Shown one piece after another: positions 7,954 through 15,552 of a stretch of 64,000 bases of DNA (position 1 is the first letter of the stretch; each line of letters begins with the position of its first letter). Below the pieces are notes generated by a model. That model was not told the DNA's origin. It did not search any database and saw only the letters and a program-made list of their open reading frames with translations. This DNA is from Bog-473 sp963828505 (GTDB lineage Bacteria > Actinomycetota > Acidimicrobiia > Acidimicrobiales > RAAP-2), in NCBI GenBank assembly GCA_963828505.1, contig CAWHFM010000011.1, positions 62,001 through 126,000 of the forward strand, given 5' to 3'. Made by a program: the position numbers and the translations under genes.

Positions 7954-8427
7954 ATGCCGACCTGGGCCGAGTTCGCCTCGTCGCGGCCCGACCTGGCGGA
8001 GGCGGGCCGCGACCTCTTTTACCAGGTCGGGGTCGGCCTCGGGTTCCTGGCCACCATCCGCACCGATGGCGGTCCGCGGGTGCACCCGATGTGCCCGCTG
8101 CTCGACGACAACGGGATGTACGCCTTCATCGTCCCTTCGCCCAAGCAGCGCGACCTCCGACGCGACGGGCGCTACGCCCTCCATTCCTTCCCGTGCGACG
8201 ACAACGAGGACGCCTTCTGCGCAACCGGTACGGCACGACTCGTCGACGACCCCGCGGTGCGAGCGGACCTGAGCGGTCTCTTCGTGAGCGAACGCGCCTC
8301 CATCGGCGTCGCGGCGCCGTCCGAGGGCGACGCGCTCTTCGAACTTCTCGTCGACTCCTGCCTGTTGACGAGGACAACCGGGCACGGCGACCCGGCGCCG
8401 CTGCACACGGTATGGCACACCGCCTGA
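7954..8427 (+). CDS. Pyridoxamine 5'-phosphate oxidase-like protein
   Basis: The 157 residues show the split-barrel pattern of flavin-binding PNPOx-like proteins: LGFLATIRTDGGPRVHPMCP, then YAFIVPSPKQRDLRRDGRYA and LHSFPCDDNEDAFCATGTAR. The basic KQRDLRRDGRYA stretch is where family members contact the flavin phosphate. It follows bcp by 7 bp and is likely translated from the same message. A link to peroxide defence is only suggested by this pairing. The C-terminal half carries no recognised domain. Confidence 0.72.
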   Translation: MPTWAEFASSRPDLAEAGRDLFYQVGVGLGFLATIRTDGGPRVHPMCPLLDDNGMYAFIVPSPKQRDLRRDGRYALHSFPCDDNEDAFCATGTARLVDDPAVRADLSGLFVSERASIGVAAPSEGDALFELLVDSCLLTRTTGHGDPAPLHTVWHTA

Positions 8428-8534
8428 GGAGGCGTGAGAACACGACCGAATGGGCAGAGCGAGGCACCCGTGCAGGGTCGGACTGAGCCCGCGCCAGGAA
8501 CCCGTCGGGTCGGCGAGCGGTCAGCGCAATCGCG

Positions 8535-9332
8535 TCAACCTTGGTGCTCCGGGCACCACCAGGTACTTCGGCCGCCGACGACAGCATGGAGAAGTTCGGC
8601 GCCGTCACGCGGACAGCGACCCCCGGCATGGCGCTCCTCCATCACCTCGCCGGTGTGCGAGCCGCCGCGCCGGTCCAGCTGGCGCAGGGTCGAGCGCAGC
8701 ACGGAGTGCAGCGCCCGCACCTCGTCGGAGGTGAGCGGCGTACGGCGTGCCGGGTCCATCCCGGCCCGCCACAGGATCTCGTCGGCCAGCAGGTTGCCCA
8801 CGCCGGCCAGGCGGTGCTGGTCCATCAGGCGGGCCTTCAGGGGCGCCGCACCCGCCGCGCGGCCCGGCGGCACCGACAGGGCCGCCTCCAGGTCCTTCCT
8901 GGTGACCGAGAGGGCGTCGGGCCCGAGCCGGCTCTCGTCAGGCACCAGCTCCAGCGAGCCGAAGCGGCGCGGGTCGTGGACGAGCATCTCGCCCCCGTCG
9001 GCGAAGGAGAAGCGGGCCCGCACCCACTTCTCGTCGAGGACGCCCGGGCCGTAGCGGAGGCGGTCGAGGGCCTGGGCCCCGTCGACCACGAGCCCACCGG
9101 TCATGCCGAAACGAACGCCGAGGGACGGACCCGTGCCGGTGTCGAGGATCATCAGCTTGCCCCGCCGCCGCGCCGCGGTGAAGCGGCGGCCGATGAGGGC
9201 GTCCCGGAGGCGTCTCACCGTGGTGCCGCCACGGCCGTAGCGGGCGTCGACCATCCACACCCTGGCCACGTCGCGTCCGAGGGCCTGCTCGGCCAACGTG
9301 CGGTAGCGCTCGACTTCCAGGATCTCGGGCAC
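8535..9332 (-). CDS. Fpg/Nei-family DNA glycosylase with an altered zinc finger
   Basis: The start is GTG 9332, chosen because it gives the mature N-terminus Pro-Glu (VPEILEVE): P2 is the Schiff-base nucleophile and E3 the catalytic acid of the Fpg family. The helix-two-turn-helix region (KARLMDQHRLAGVGNLLADEILWRAGMDP in two halves) is conserved, including the catalytic asparagine in VGN. The C-terminal finger keeps the GGRST loop but reads CPRD and CPEH instead of two CxxC pairs, leaving two cysteines, an Asp and a His as possible ligands. It should excise oxidised bases with AP-lyase activity. Divergent from the FrhB-like gene, 49 bp away. Confidence 0.85.
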   Translation of the reverse strand: MPEILEVERYRTLAEQALGRDVARVWMVDARYGRGGTTVRRLRDALIGRRFTAARRRGKLMILDTGTGPSLGVRFGMTGGLVVDGAQALDRLRYGPGVLDEKWVRARFSFADGGEMLVHDPRRFGSLELVPDESRLGPDALSVTRKDLEAALSVPPGRAAGAAPLKARLMDQHRLAGVGNLLADEILWRAGMDPARRTPLTSDEVRALHSVLRSTLRQLDRRGGSHTGEVMEERHAGGRCPRDGAELLHAVVGGRSTWWCPEHQG

Positions 9333-9381
9333 GCCGAGACGGTAATCGGACCCCTCCGTCCAAGCCGAATATGGTGGTCCC

Positions 9382-10515
9382 GTGCCACCGGAGAAACCGC
9401 AATGGGCCGAGCTGTTCACCGAGGTCGTCACGTCGGGCCTGTGCACCGGGTGCTCGGCCTGCGTGATCTCGTGCCCCTACGACGTGCTCGGCTACGACGA
9501 CTCGGAGGGCGTGTACCGGCCCTTCCACGTCGCCGAGGAGGGCGGTCCCGACAATTGCACCCACGGATTGAAGGGCTGCACGCTGTGCACCAGGGCGTGC
9601 CCGCGCTTTCGTACCTGGGAGCCCGAAATCGAGAACTACCTGTTCGGGCGGCCGCGCACGGAGGACGAGGTCTCGGGCATCTCGCGACGGACCGTGCTGG
9701 CGCGGGCCACCGACGCCGACGTGCTCGGCACGGGCCAGGACGGCGGGCTGGTCTCGGCTCTCCTCATCTGGGCGCTCGAGAACGACGTGATCGACGCTGC
9801 GCTCGTCTCGGGCCTCGAGGGCGACGGATCGAGCTGGAAGGCGGTGCCCCAGGTGGCGCGCACCCGGGAGGACGTGCTGGCCACGGCCGGATCTCGCTAC
9901 ACCTACTCGGCCAACCCGATGGCCTATGCCGAGGCGATCGCGGGCGGCGCCGAGCGGATCGCCCTCGTCGGCATGGGCTGCCAGGCGTCCGCCCCGCCGG
10001 TCATGCAGGCCCGCAAAGCCGGGAAGATCGCCCGGCGCTTCAGCCTGTCCATCGGCCTCCTGTGCTCGAAGACCTTCGACGACGCCATCTTCCCCGAGCT
10101 CTTCGAGGAGCGCTACGGCCTTCAGCGGGCTGACATCGTGAAGATGAACATCAAGGGGGTCTTCCAAGTCTGGATGCGCGACGGCAGCTACCACCAGATC
10201 CCGCTGAAAGAGGCGCACGCCTGGACGCGAGAGGGCTGCAAGACCTGCCCCGACTTCGCCGCCGAGCACGCGGACATCTCGACGGGCGGGATCGGCGCGT
10301 TCGGCGACTGGACCCTGACCCTGGTCCGGACGGAGAAGGGCGAGGAGGTCTTCGACGCCATAGAGGCGGCGGGCGTGGTGGAGACGCGGCCGATCGACGA
10401 CGACCCCGGTGCGGTGGCGCTCCTGGACAGGCTGAGCCGGGTGAGTCGCCGGCGCTGGCCCGAGACCGCAGTGCCGATGCCGCGGCGGCTGCCCTCCCCG
10501 GCGCCGACTTCTTGA
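9382..10515 (+). CDS. Coenzyme F420 hydrogenase/dehydrogenase beta-subunit-like protein (FrhB family)
   Basis: The 377-residue protein begins with a ferredoxin-like domain: LCTGCSACVISCP and, after a spacer, GCTLCTRACPRF, enough cysteines for two 4Fe-4S clusters. FrhB N- and C-terminal domains follow, with GQDGGLVSALLIWALE, GSRYTYSANPMAY, LVGMGCQASAPPVM and a late motif EGCKTCPDFAAEHADIS. Family members bind FAD and pass electrons to or from F420, or serve ferredoxin-dependent reductases. No hydrogenase subunits are nearby, so the partner is unknown. The GTG start has TATGGT at 9370-9375 six bases upstream and no Shine-Dalgarno, consistent with a leaderless mRNA. Confidence 0.85.
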   Translation: MPPEKPQWAELFTEVVTSGLCTGCSACVISCPYDVLGYDDSEGVYRPFHVAEEGGPDNCTHGLKGCTLCTRACPRFRTWEPEIENYLFGRPRTEDEVSGISRRTVLARATDADVLGTGQDGGLVSALLIWALENDVIDAALVSGLEGDGSSWKAVPQVARTREDVLATAGSRYTYSANPMAYAEAIAGGAERIALVGMGCQASAPPVMQARKAGKIARRFSLSIGLLCSKTFDDAIFPELFEERYGLQRADIVKMNIKGVFQVWMRDGSYHQIPLKEAHAWTREGCKTCPDFAAEHADISTGGIGAFGDWTLTLVRTEKGEEVFDAIEAAGVVETRPIDDDPGAVALLDRLSRVSRRRWPETAVPMPRRLPSPAPTS

Positions 10516-10525
10516 GGCCCAGCGG

Positions 10526-10912
10526 GTGGACGGACCCGAACGTGACGAGTTCGCCGCGACCCTCGGCATCGAGGTGGCACGCCGCGGACCGGGCCACACG
10601 GTCGCCCGCCTGACCACCGACGGCCGGCACGCCAACCCGCACGGGACGGTGCACGGCGCCGTCTTCTACGCCGTAGCCGGAGCCGCCATCGCCGCCGCGG
10701 CCAACGACGAGGAGAACTCCGGCATCATCTCGTCGGTGCTGGTCGAGTACCTCCAGCCGGCCGCCGTCGGCGACGAGCTGTGCTCCGAGGTTCAGCGGTC
10801 GATCTCGACGAACCGGGAGGACATCTTCACCGGGACGGTCTGCCGCGGCGAGGAGGGCGATCTCCTGGCCTGGGTGCGCGCCCGGGGGACGCGGAGGTCC
10901 CGAGCGGGCTGA
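10526..10912 (+). CDS. PaaI-type hotdog-fold thioesterase
   Basis: The 128-residue protein carries the PaaI signature DGRHANPHGTVHGAVFYAVA, in which the Asn and the HG-containing helix of the hotdog fold build the active site, followed by ISSVLVEYLQPAAVGDELC. It is expected to hydrolyse acyl-CoA thioesters, commonly aryl-acetyl or medium-chain species. It starts at GTG 10526, 11 bp after the FrhB-like gene, and is probably co-transcribed with it. A functional link between the two is not obvious. Confidence 0.85.
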   Translation: MDGPERDEFAATLGIEVARRGPGHTVARLTTDGRHANPHGTVHGAVFYAVAGAAIAAAANDEENSGIISSVLVEYLQPAAVGDELCSEVQRSISTNREDIFTGTVCRGEEGDLLAWVRARGTRRSRAG

Positions 10913-11064
10913 TCGGCGGCGCCCGGCCCGAACCGAACCCCGGGTGGGCCGGCGAACGGCCATGACTCACTGCAGCGGTTTTCCGATGCTCCGTTTTAGC
11001 TCATGGCCGAATCTGTGGGGATCATGTCGTTGACGCCATCACCGGCGGGGGTCACAGTGGGCGG

Positions 11065-12066
11065 ATGAGCGCAATGAAAGAGCGCAGAGTCGTGATCCTC
11101 GCCTTCGAGGGAGTCCAGCCTCTCGACGTGGCCGGCCCCCACGAAGTCTTCGCCGGCGCCGGCCGGGCTGCCGCCTCGCTCGGCCGGTCCGGCGGGTACC
11201 GCCTCACGGTCGCATCGAAGGGCGGCGGACCGGTACGCGGCGAGAGCGGACTGGAGCTCGGCACCGTGCCACTGCCCGGCCCGTCCGAGCGGATCGACAC
11301 CCTCGTCCTGGCGGGCGGGAGCGGCTCCCGGGAGGCCGCGGCCGACGCCGAGCTCGTCGGCTGGGTCACGGCGAGCGCGGCTCGCTGCCGCCGGGTCGCG
11401 ACCGTCTGCTCGGGGACGTTTCTCGCCGCGGCCGCCGGCATCCTGCGGGGCCGGCGGGTCGCCACCCACTGGGCCCGGGCGGACGAGCTGGCCGCCTCGT
11501 ACCCCGACGTGGAGGTCGACCCCGAGCCGATCTACCTCCGGGACGGGCGGATCTGGTCGAGCGCCGGGGTCACGGCGGGGATCGACCTTTCGCTCGCGCT
11601 CGTCGAGGACGACCTCGGGGTCGACGTCGCCCAAACGGTGGCCCGCTGGCTGGTGATGTTCCTGCACCGCCCGGGCGGCCAATCGCAGTTCGCCTCGCCG
11701 GTCTGGGTGCGGCGCGCCGAGTGCTCGGCCGTGCGCGCGGTGCAGTCCCGGGTCGAGTCGGCGCCGGACGAGGACCACCGGCTGCCCGTCATGGCCGAGG
11801 CGGCGGCCATGAGCCTGCGGCACTTCACCCGGGTCTTCACGGCTGAGGTCGGGGAGAGCCCGGGCCGCTTCGTGGAGCGCACGCGACTGGAGGCGGCGCG
11901 GCGCGAGCTCGAGACGTCCACCGCGACCCTCGACCTCGTGGCGTCGCGCTGCGGGCTGGGCAGCGCCGAGACCCTGCGCCGCGTCTTCCGCCGCCACCTG
12001 GGCGTGTCGCCTGACGCCTACCGCCGTCGATTTCGCACCGGCTCCGAAGAGAGGACTTCCGCATGA
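11065..12066 (+). CDS. GlxA-type transcriptional regulator (DJ-1/PfpI domain plus AraC HTH)
   Basis: Residues 1 to about 180 form a DJ-1/PfpI-like domain (RRVVILAFEGVQPLDVAGPH, and the nucleophile-elbow region ATVCSGTFLAAAAGIL followed by THWARADELA). Residues from about 220 are an AraC-family DNA-binding domain with SLRHFTRVFTAEVGESPGRF and the last helix SAETLRRVFRRHLGVSPDAY. GlxA-like regulators respond to small molecules through the non-catalytic DJ-1 domain. Its end overlaps by 4 bases the start of a second DJ-1/PfpI gene (12063), the usual target of this regulator, so the two are translationally coupled. Confidence 0.9.
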   Translation: MSAMKERRVVILAFEGVQPLDVAGPHEVFAGAGRAAASLGRSGGYRLTVASKGGGPVRGESGLELGTVPLPGPSERIDTLVLAGGSGSREAAADAELVGWVTASAARCRRVATVCSGTFLAAAAGILRGRRVATHWARADELAASYPDVEVDPEPIYLRDGRIWSSAGVTAGIDLSLALVEDDLGVDVAQTVARWLVMFLHRPGGQSQFASPVWVRRAECSAVRAVQSRVESAPDEDHRLPVMAEAAAMSLRHFTRVFTAEVGESPGRFVERTRLEAARRELETSTATLDLVASRCGLGSAETLRRVFRRHLGVSPDAYRRRFRTGSEERTSA

Positions 12067-12714
12067 CCGCATCCATGCATGTCGCCATCCCCGTCTTCCC
12101 CCGCCTCACCGCGCTCGACGCGGTCGGTCCCTACGAGGTGCTCCAGCGCATCCCGACGCTCGACGTCACCTTCGTCGGGCACGAGCGCGGCCAGGTGCGC
12201 ACCGAGAACGGCATGCTCGGAGTCTCAGTCGACGCGACCTTCGAGGAGCTGCCGGCTCCCGACGTGATCGTGTTCCCTGGCGGCGTCGGATCGCGCCCGC
12301 TCCAAGGCGACGAGCGCGTCCTGGCGTGGCTGCGCCAAGCCCACCGGGGTACGCGCTACACGACGTCGGTCTGTACGGGCTCGCTCGTCCTCGGGGCGGC
12401 CGGGCTGCTCGACGGCCTCGAGCGCGACCACCCACTGGGCCTGCTACGAGGAGCTGGCCGCACACGGCGCCCGGCCGACGCCCGAGCGGGTGGTCGAGCA
12501 CCTCGACCGCCGGATCATCACCGCCGCCGGGGTCTCGAGCGGCATCGACATGGCGCTGCGCCTGGTGGAGCTGCTGATCGACGAGACCGCCGCCCGGGCG
12601 GCGCAGCTCATGATCGAGTATGACCCGCAGCCGCCGTTCGACTCCGGCTCGGTGGCCAAGTCCGACGACATCGTGATGACCCGGGTCGTGGAGTACGCAG
12701 CCGCGCGCTCGTAG
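12063..12714 (+). pseudogene. DJ-1/PfpI-family protein with a single-base frameshift
   Basis: The first frame gives a normal DJ-1/PfpI N-terminal half (VAIPVFPRLTALDAVGPYEV, DVIVFPGGVGSRPLQ, and the Cys elbow TTSVCTGSLVLGAAGLLDGL). After about 12420 the family sequence continues in the +1 frame: ATTHWACYEELAAHG, then VVEHLDRRIITAAGVSSGID and MALRLVELLIDE to TGA 12714. One extra base near 12420-12427 explains the break. The rest of both halves is well conserved, so a sequencing or assembly error is as likely as real inactivation. The intact protein would be about 216 residues, resembling isonitrile hydratase-like members. It overlaps the GlxA-type regulator gene. Confidence 0.75.
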
Positions 12715-12795
12715 CCGCTCGTTCATCCTTCAACCGCTCCGGCGCGGCGACCTCCCTTCGAGTCCGACCGCGGCGGTCACCTACCATTGTCGTCC

Positions 12796-13284
12796 GTGGC
12801 CGTGACGTGCTCGTGTTGCTCGACGTCGGTCGATTGGTGCGTCAGACTGCGCTCGCATCCGGACCTGCCGATCTGCCACAACTGCCTCGCCGGGCTCAAC
12901 GGACAGCGAGACGGCCAATTGCAGCTCATGACGGGATCCTGGCTGATCACCGGGTTCGAGCCGATTTTCAAGGTCGCGAATGTGGCTCGCTCCGTCGACT
13001 GGTTCGAGCGGGCGGGCTTCGATACGTCGTTCCACGACGATACGTGTGCCTTTGCGCACCGGGCTCGGGACCTTACGATCCACCTTGCCCGAGCGGCAGG
13101 CGACGAACCTTCGGGTCACGGTTCCCTCTACATCCACTGTCAGGACGCCGACCGGGTGGCCGAAGAGTGGAGAGCAGCCGGGATCGACGTGGACGGCCCG
13201 CGGGACGAGGACTATGGCAAGCGCGAGGGCTCCATCACAGACCCCGACGGAAACGTGATTCGCTTCGGTAGCCCGATTCGCTGA
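12796..13284 (+). CDS. VOC-fold (glyoxalase/bleomycin-resistance-like) protein with an N-terminal zinc-ribbon
   Basis: From about residue 50 the protein is a VOC domain: FEPIFKVANVARSVDWFERA, then GSLYIHCQDADRVAEEWRAA and the closing SITDPDGNVIRFGSP with the usual metal-ligand Glu position replaced by Arg. The first 40 residues form a separate cysteine-rich segment (TCSCCSTSVDWCVR and PICHNCLAGL), probably a zinc ribbon. This fusion is uncommon for short VOC proteins. GTG 12796 was chosen because TACCAT at 12782-12787 sits eight bases upstream, as for a leaderless message; a TTG at 12787 is an alternative. Substrate unknown. Confidence 0.72.
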   Translation: MAVTCSCCSTSVDWCVRLRSHPDLPICHNCLAGLNGQRDGQLQLMTGSWLITGFEPIFKVANVARSVDWFERAGFDTSFHDDTCAFAHRARDLTIHLARAAGDEPSGHGSLYIHCQDADRVAEEWRAAGIDVDGPRDEDYGKREGSITDPDGNVIRFGSPIR

Positions 13285-13376
13285 GGCGCTCCGCGTCGCC
13301 CATACCCCAATCCGGGATGTGAACGACGAGGGTGACCGACGGCTCCGACGGCCCTTCACCCATGCGTCCTCGTCCT

Positions 13377-13970
13377 TTAGGAGTCGGCCACGTCCCCACC
13401 TTCGACGACCCTCGCAATCCGCCTGTCGGGCACGAGCCAGACGACAGCGACGCCAACGTAGATCGCGATGGCCACAAATGGTTCCCACAGCGCCACAACG
13501 ATCCCTGACACATAGGCGACAGCCGAAAGCCGTCCCTTGCGATCACTGCCGATCGCCAGGGCCAATCGTGAACCCGCCGGGTGCAGTGCCAACAGCGCGC
13601 GGGTGAGCAGGAAGTAGGCGATGGCCGAAAGAAGCAGCACCAAGCCGTATACGACCACCGGAGCGGTGTCACTCGGATGCTCACCGAACCACGCCGTAGC
13701 TGCGGGTGTCAGCGAGAGCGAGAACAGCAGCCCCATGTTGGCCCAGAGGACCCGACCATCGACGCGTTCGACGACGTGCATCAGATGGTGGTGGTTGTTC
13801 CAGTAGATGGCCAAGAACGTGAAGCTCAAGGCGTAGACGAGAAGCTTTGGTACCAGTGGCTTCAGGTCTCCGAAACCTTGACCGGCGGGTGGACGGAGAT
13901 CGAGCACCATGATCGTCATGACGATGGCGATCACGGCATCTGTGAAAGCCTCGAGCCTGCCCTTTGTCAC
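13377..13970 (-). CDS. TMEM175-like (DUF1211) membrane protein, putative potassium channel
   Basis: The 197-residue protein opens with the DUF1211/TMEM175 signature RLEAFTDAVIAIVMTIMVLD in its first membrane helix. It continues with LLVYALSFTFLAIYWNNHHH and LLFSLSLTPAATAWFGEH, and has about six hydrophobic segments in all. Bacterial TMEM175 proteins form tetrameric potassium channels whose filter is lined by large residues of the first helix. The canonical RLEAFSDG is here RLEAFTDA. Start GTG 13970. The flanking genes are on the other strand and unrelated, so it is probably monocistronic. Confidence 0.82.
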   Translation of the reverse strand: MTKGRLEAFTDAVIAIVMTIMVLDLRPPAGQGFGDLKPLVPKLLVYALSFTFLAIYWNNHHHLMHVVERVDGRVLWANMGLLFSLSLTPAATAWFGEHPSDTAPVVVYGLVLLLSAIAYFLLTRALLALHPAGSRLALAIGSDRKGRLSAVAYVSGIVVALWEPFVAIAIYVGVAVVWLVPDRRIARVVEGGDVADS

Positions 13971-14245
13971 GGCGAGAGCATCGCATACCGATCGCGAGTG
14001 ACCGAGGCTCGCTACGACCGAGACGGCCTTGGGCCGCTGCCTCAGATCGCCAGGTCGTCGGCCACGCTCAGCTTGGGACCGGCGACGGAGAGCAGTGGCG
14101 GGGGAGACGGCGAAGCAGCCGGGGAGAACGACCGTAGGCGCGGCAACCCGAACGCGGATACGGACCCGGCGACGTTCGTCAGGTGCGGTCTGGTGACGGC
14201 GACACAGAGTGGAATATCGGGTCCAGAGTTCCGGTTGGACGGCCC

Positions 14246-15208
14246 ATGACGGATTCGACCATCCAAGCTGTCCGCTTCGACCGTTACGGCGAGGTCGACG
14301 TCCTCCGAGTGGTGGAGGTTCCGCGTCCCCGTCCCGGACCGGGTCGGGTCATCGTCGACATGGTGGCGGCGGCCATCAATCCGGGTGAGGGGTCGATCCG
14401 CAGGGGGCTGCTTCATGACCGCTGGCCCGCCACGTTCCCCTCGGGGCAGGGCAGCGACCTTGCCGGTGTGGTCACAGAAATCGGCGAAGGTGTAGAGAGT
14501 GTCGCTGTCGGTGAAGAGGTAATCGGCTGGAGCGATGAGCGGTCGAGCCAGGCGGAGGCGGTGAGTCTGCCCGCCGACCATGTGGTGCCAAAGCCGTCAA
14601 GGGTTCCGTGGGAGGCTGCCGGCTCCCTGTACGTCGCCGGCACTACTGCATGGGCCACGGTGAAGTCCGTAGGGCTGAAGCCCGGCGAGGTCGTCGCCAT
14701 CTCGGGCGCTGCCGGTGGGGTGGGATCGATCGCCATCCAGTTGGCTCGCCGGGTGGGGGCGACGGTGCTGGGCATCGCCGGAGCGGGTAACTCTGACTGG
14801 TTGGAGTCGATGGGCGTCAAGGCAGTCAACTACGGGGACGGTCTGGAGGAGCGTCTTCGCGCTGCGGCGGGCGGCCCGATCGATGCCTTCATCGACTGTT
14901 TCGGCGGTGGCTATGTCGACCTTGCTGTCGAGGAGCTCGGGGTCAAGCCGGACAGAGTGGACACGATCATCGACTGGGATTCGGGAGCACGACACGGAAC
15001 CAATGTGGACGCAATGTCGACTGTGGACGATGTGGGTGCCGTCATCTCGGAGCTCGCGTCGTTGATTGAGCAAGACCAGCTCGCGGTTCCGATTGCAGCA
15101 ACCTTTTCCCTCCAGGACGTGCGCTCGGCTTATGAGTTGCTCGAGCAGCGGCACACCCGTGGGAAGATCGTTCTCGTTACCGGCGAAAGCTCGCGTACGG
15201 AATCCTGA
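14246..15208 (+). CDS. Zinc-independent medium-chain alcohol dehydrogenase/quinone reductase-like oxidoreductase
   Basis: The 320-residue protein fits the quinone-oxidoreductase branch of the MDR superfamily. A GroES-like N-terminal half (AVRFDRYGEVDVLRVVEVPR, AAINPGEGSIRRG) is followed by a Rossmann half with the nucleotide-binding turn AISGAAGGVGSIAIQLARRV and a closing segment AYELLEQRHTRGKIVLV. No catalytic zinc cysteine is visible. It should reduce quinones or enones with NADPH. ATG 14246 was chosen because the family N-terminus starts right after it. The upstream gap to the TMEM175-like gene (275 bp, divergent) shows no gene. Confidence 0.85.
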   Translation: MTDSTIQAVRFDRYGEVDVLRVVEVPRPRPGPGRVIVDMVAAAINPGEGSIRRGLLHDRWPATFPSGQGSDLAGVVTEIGEGVESVAVGEEVIGWSDERSSQAEAVSLPADHVVPKPSRVPWEAAGSLYVAGTTAWATVKSVGLKPGEVVAISGAAGGVGSIAIQLARRVGATVLGIAGAGNSDWLESMGVKAVNYGDGLEERLRAAAGGPIDAFIDCFGGGYVDLAVEELGVKPDRVDTIIDWDSGARHGTNVDAMSTVDDVGAVISELASLIEQDQLAVPIAATFSLQDVRSAYELLEQRHTRGKIVLVTGESSRTES

Positions 15209-15514
15209 GTACTCGACGCTCGAGCTCATTCATCTGTGAAACGACTTCGAACCAGAACAGTGGCTCGATACGGCCCCGGTCTACGAACCACAACTGCGAT
15301 CTGACGAACCACCAACCCTGCACGCCTTGGTTGGCATTCGGGATAGCCCATCTCGCCGCCGAGAGCTCGGCGGTCGTCTGAGCGCCGACTACGGTCCAAG
15401 CGATGTCAGATCGCCGCACTCCGTTCTTACTCGCTGGCGAAAAGGAGACCTTGCTGGCGTTCCTCGACTACCTGATTGCGGTAGGGACCGCCCTTTCGGG
15501 CGGCCCCCCGCACA

Positions 15515-15547
15515 GATCCCAGCGTGCACTGCTAATGCACTGGGCTC
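15515..15547 (-). ncRNA. Group II intron domain V (catalytic hairpin)
   Basis: Read on the minus strand, GAGCCCAGTGCA, loop region, and GTGCACGCTGGGATC fold into the short hairpin of domain V. The catalytic AGC triad is near its 5' base and a two-base bulge lies on the 3' side. It is followed by a GC-rich hairpin (15475-15512; CCGCCC-GAAA-GGGCGG) with an unpaired A in CCCTACC, as expected of domain VI and its branch-point adenosine. Position right after the reverse transcriptase stop is typical. Confidence 0.85.
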
Positions 15548-15552
15548 CTGCC

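Noticed and set aside
15177..15419. 80-codon minus-strand frame between the MDR gene and the DUF664 gene
   Set aside because: It overlaps the end of the MDR gene, has no ribosome site or recognised domain, and adds little.
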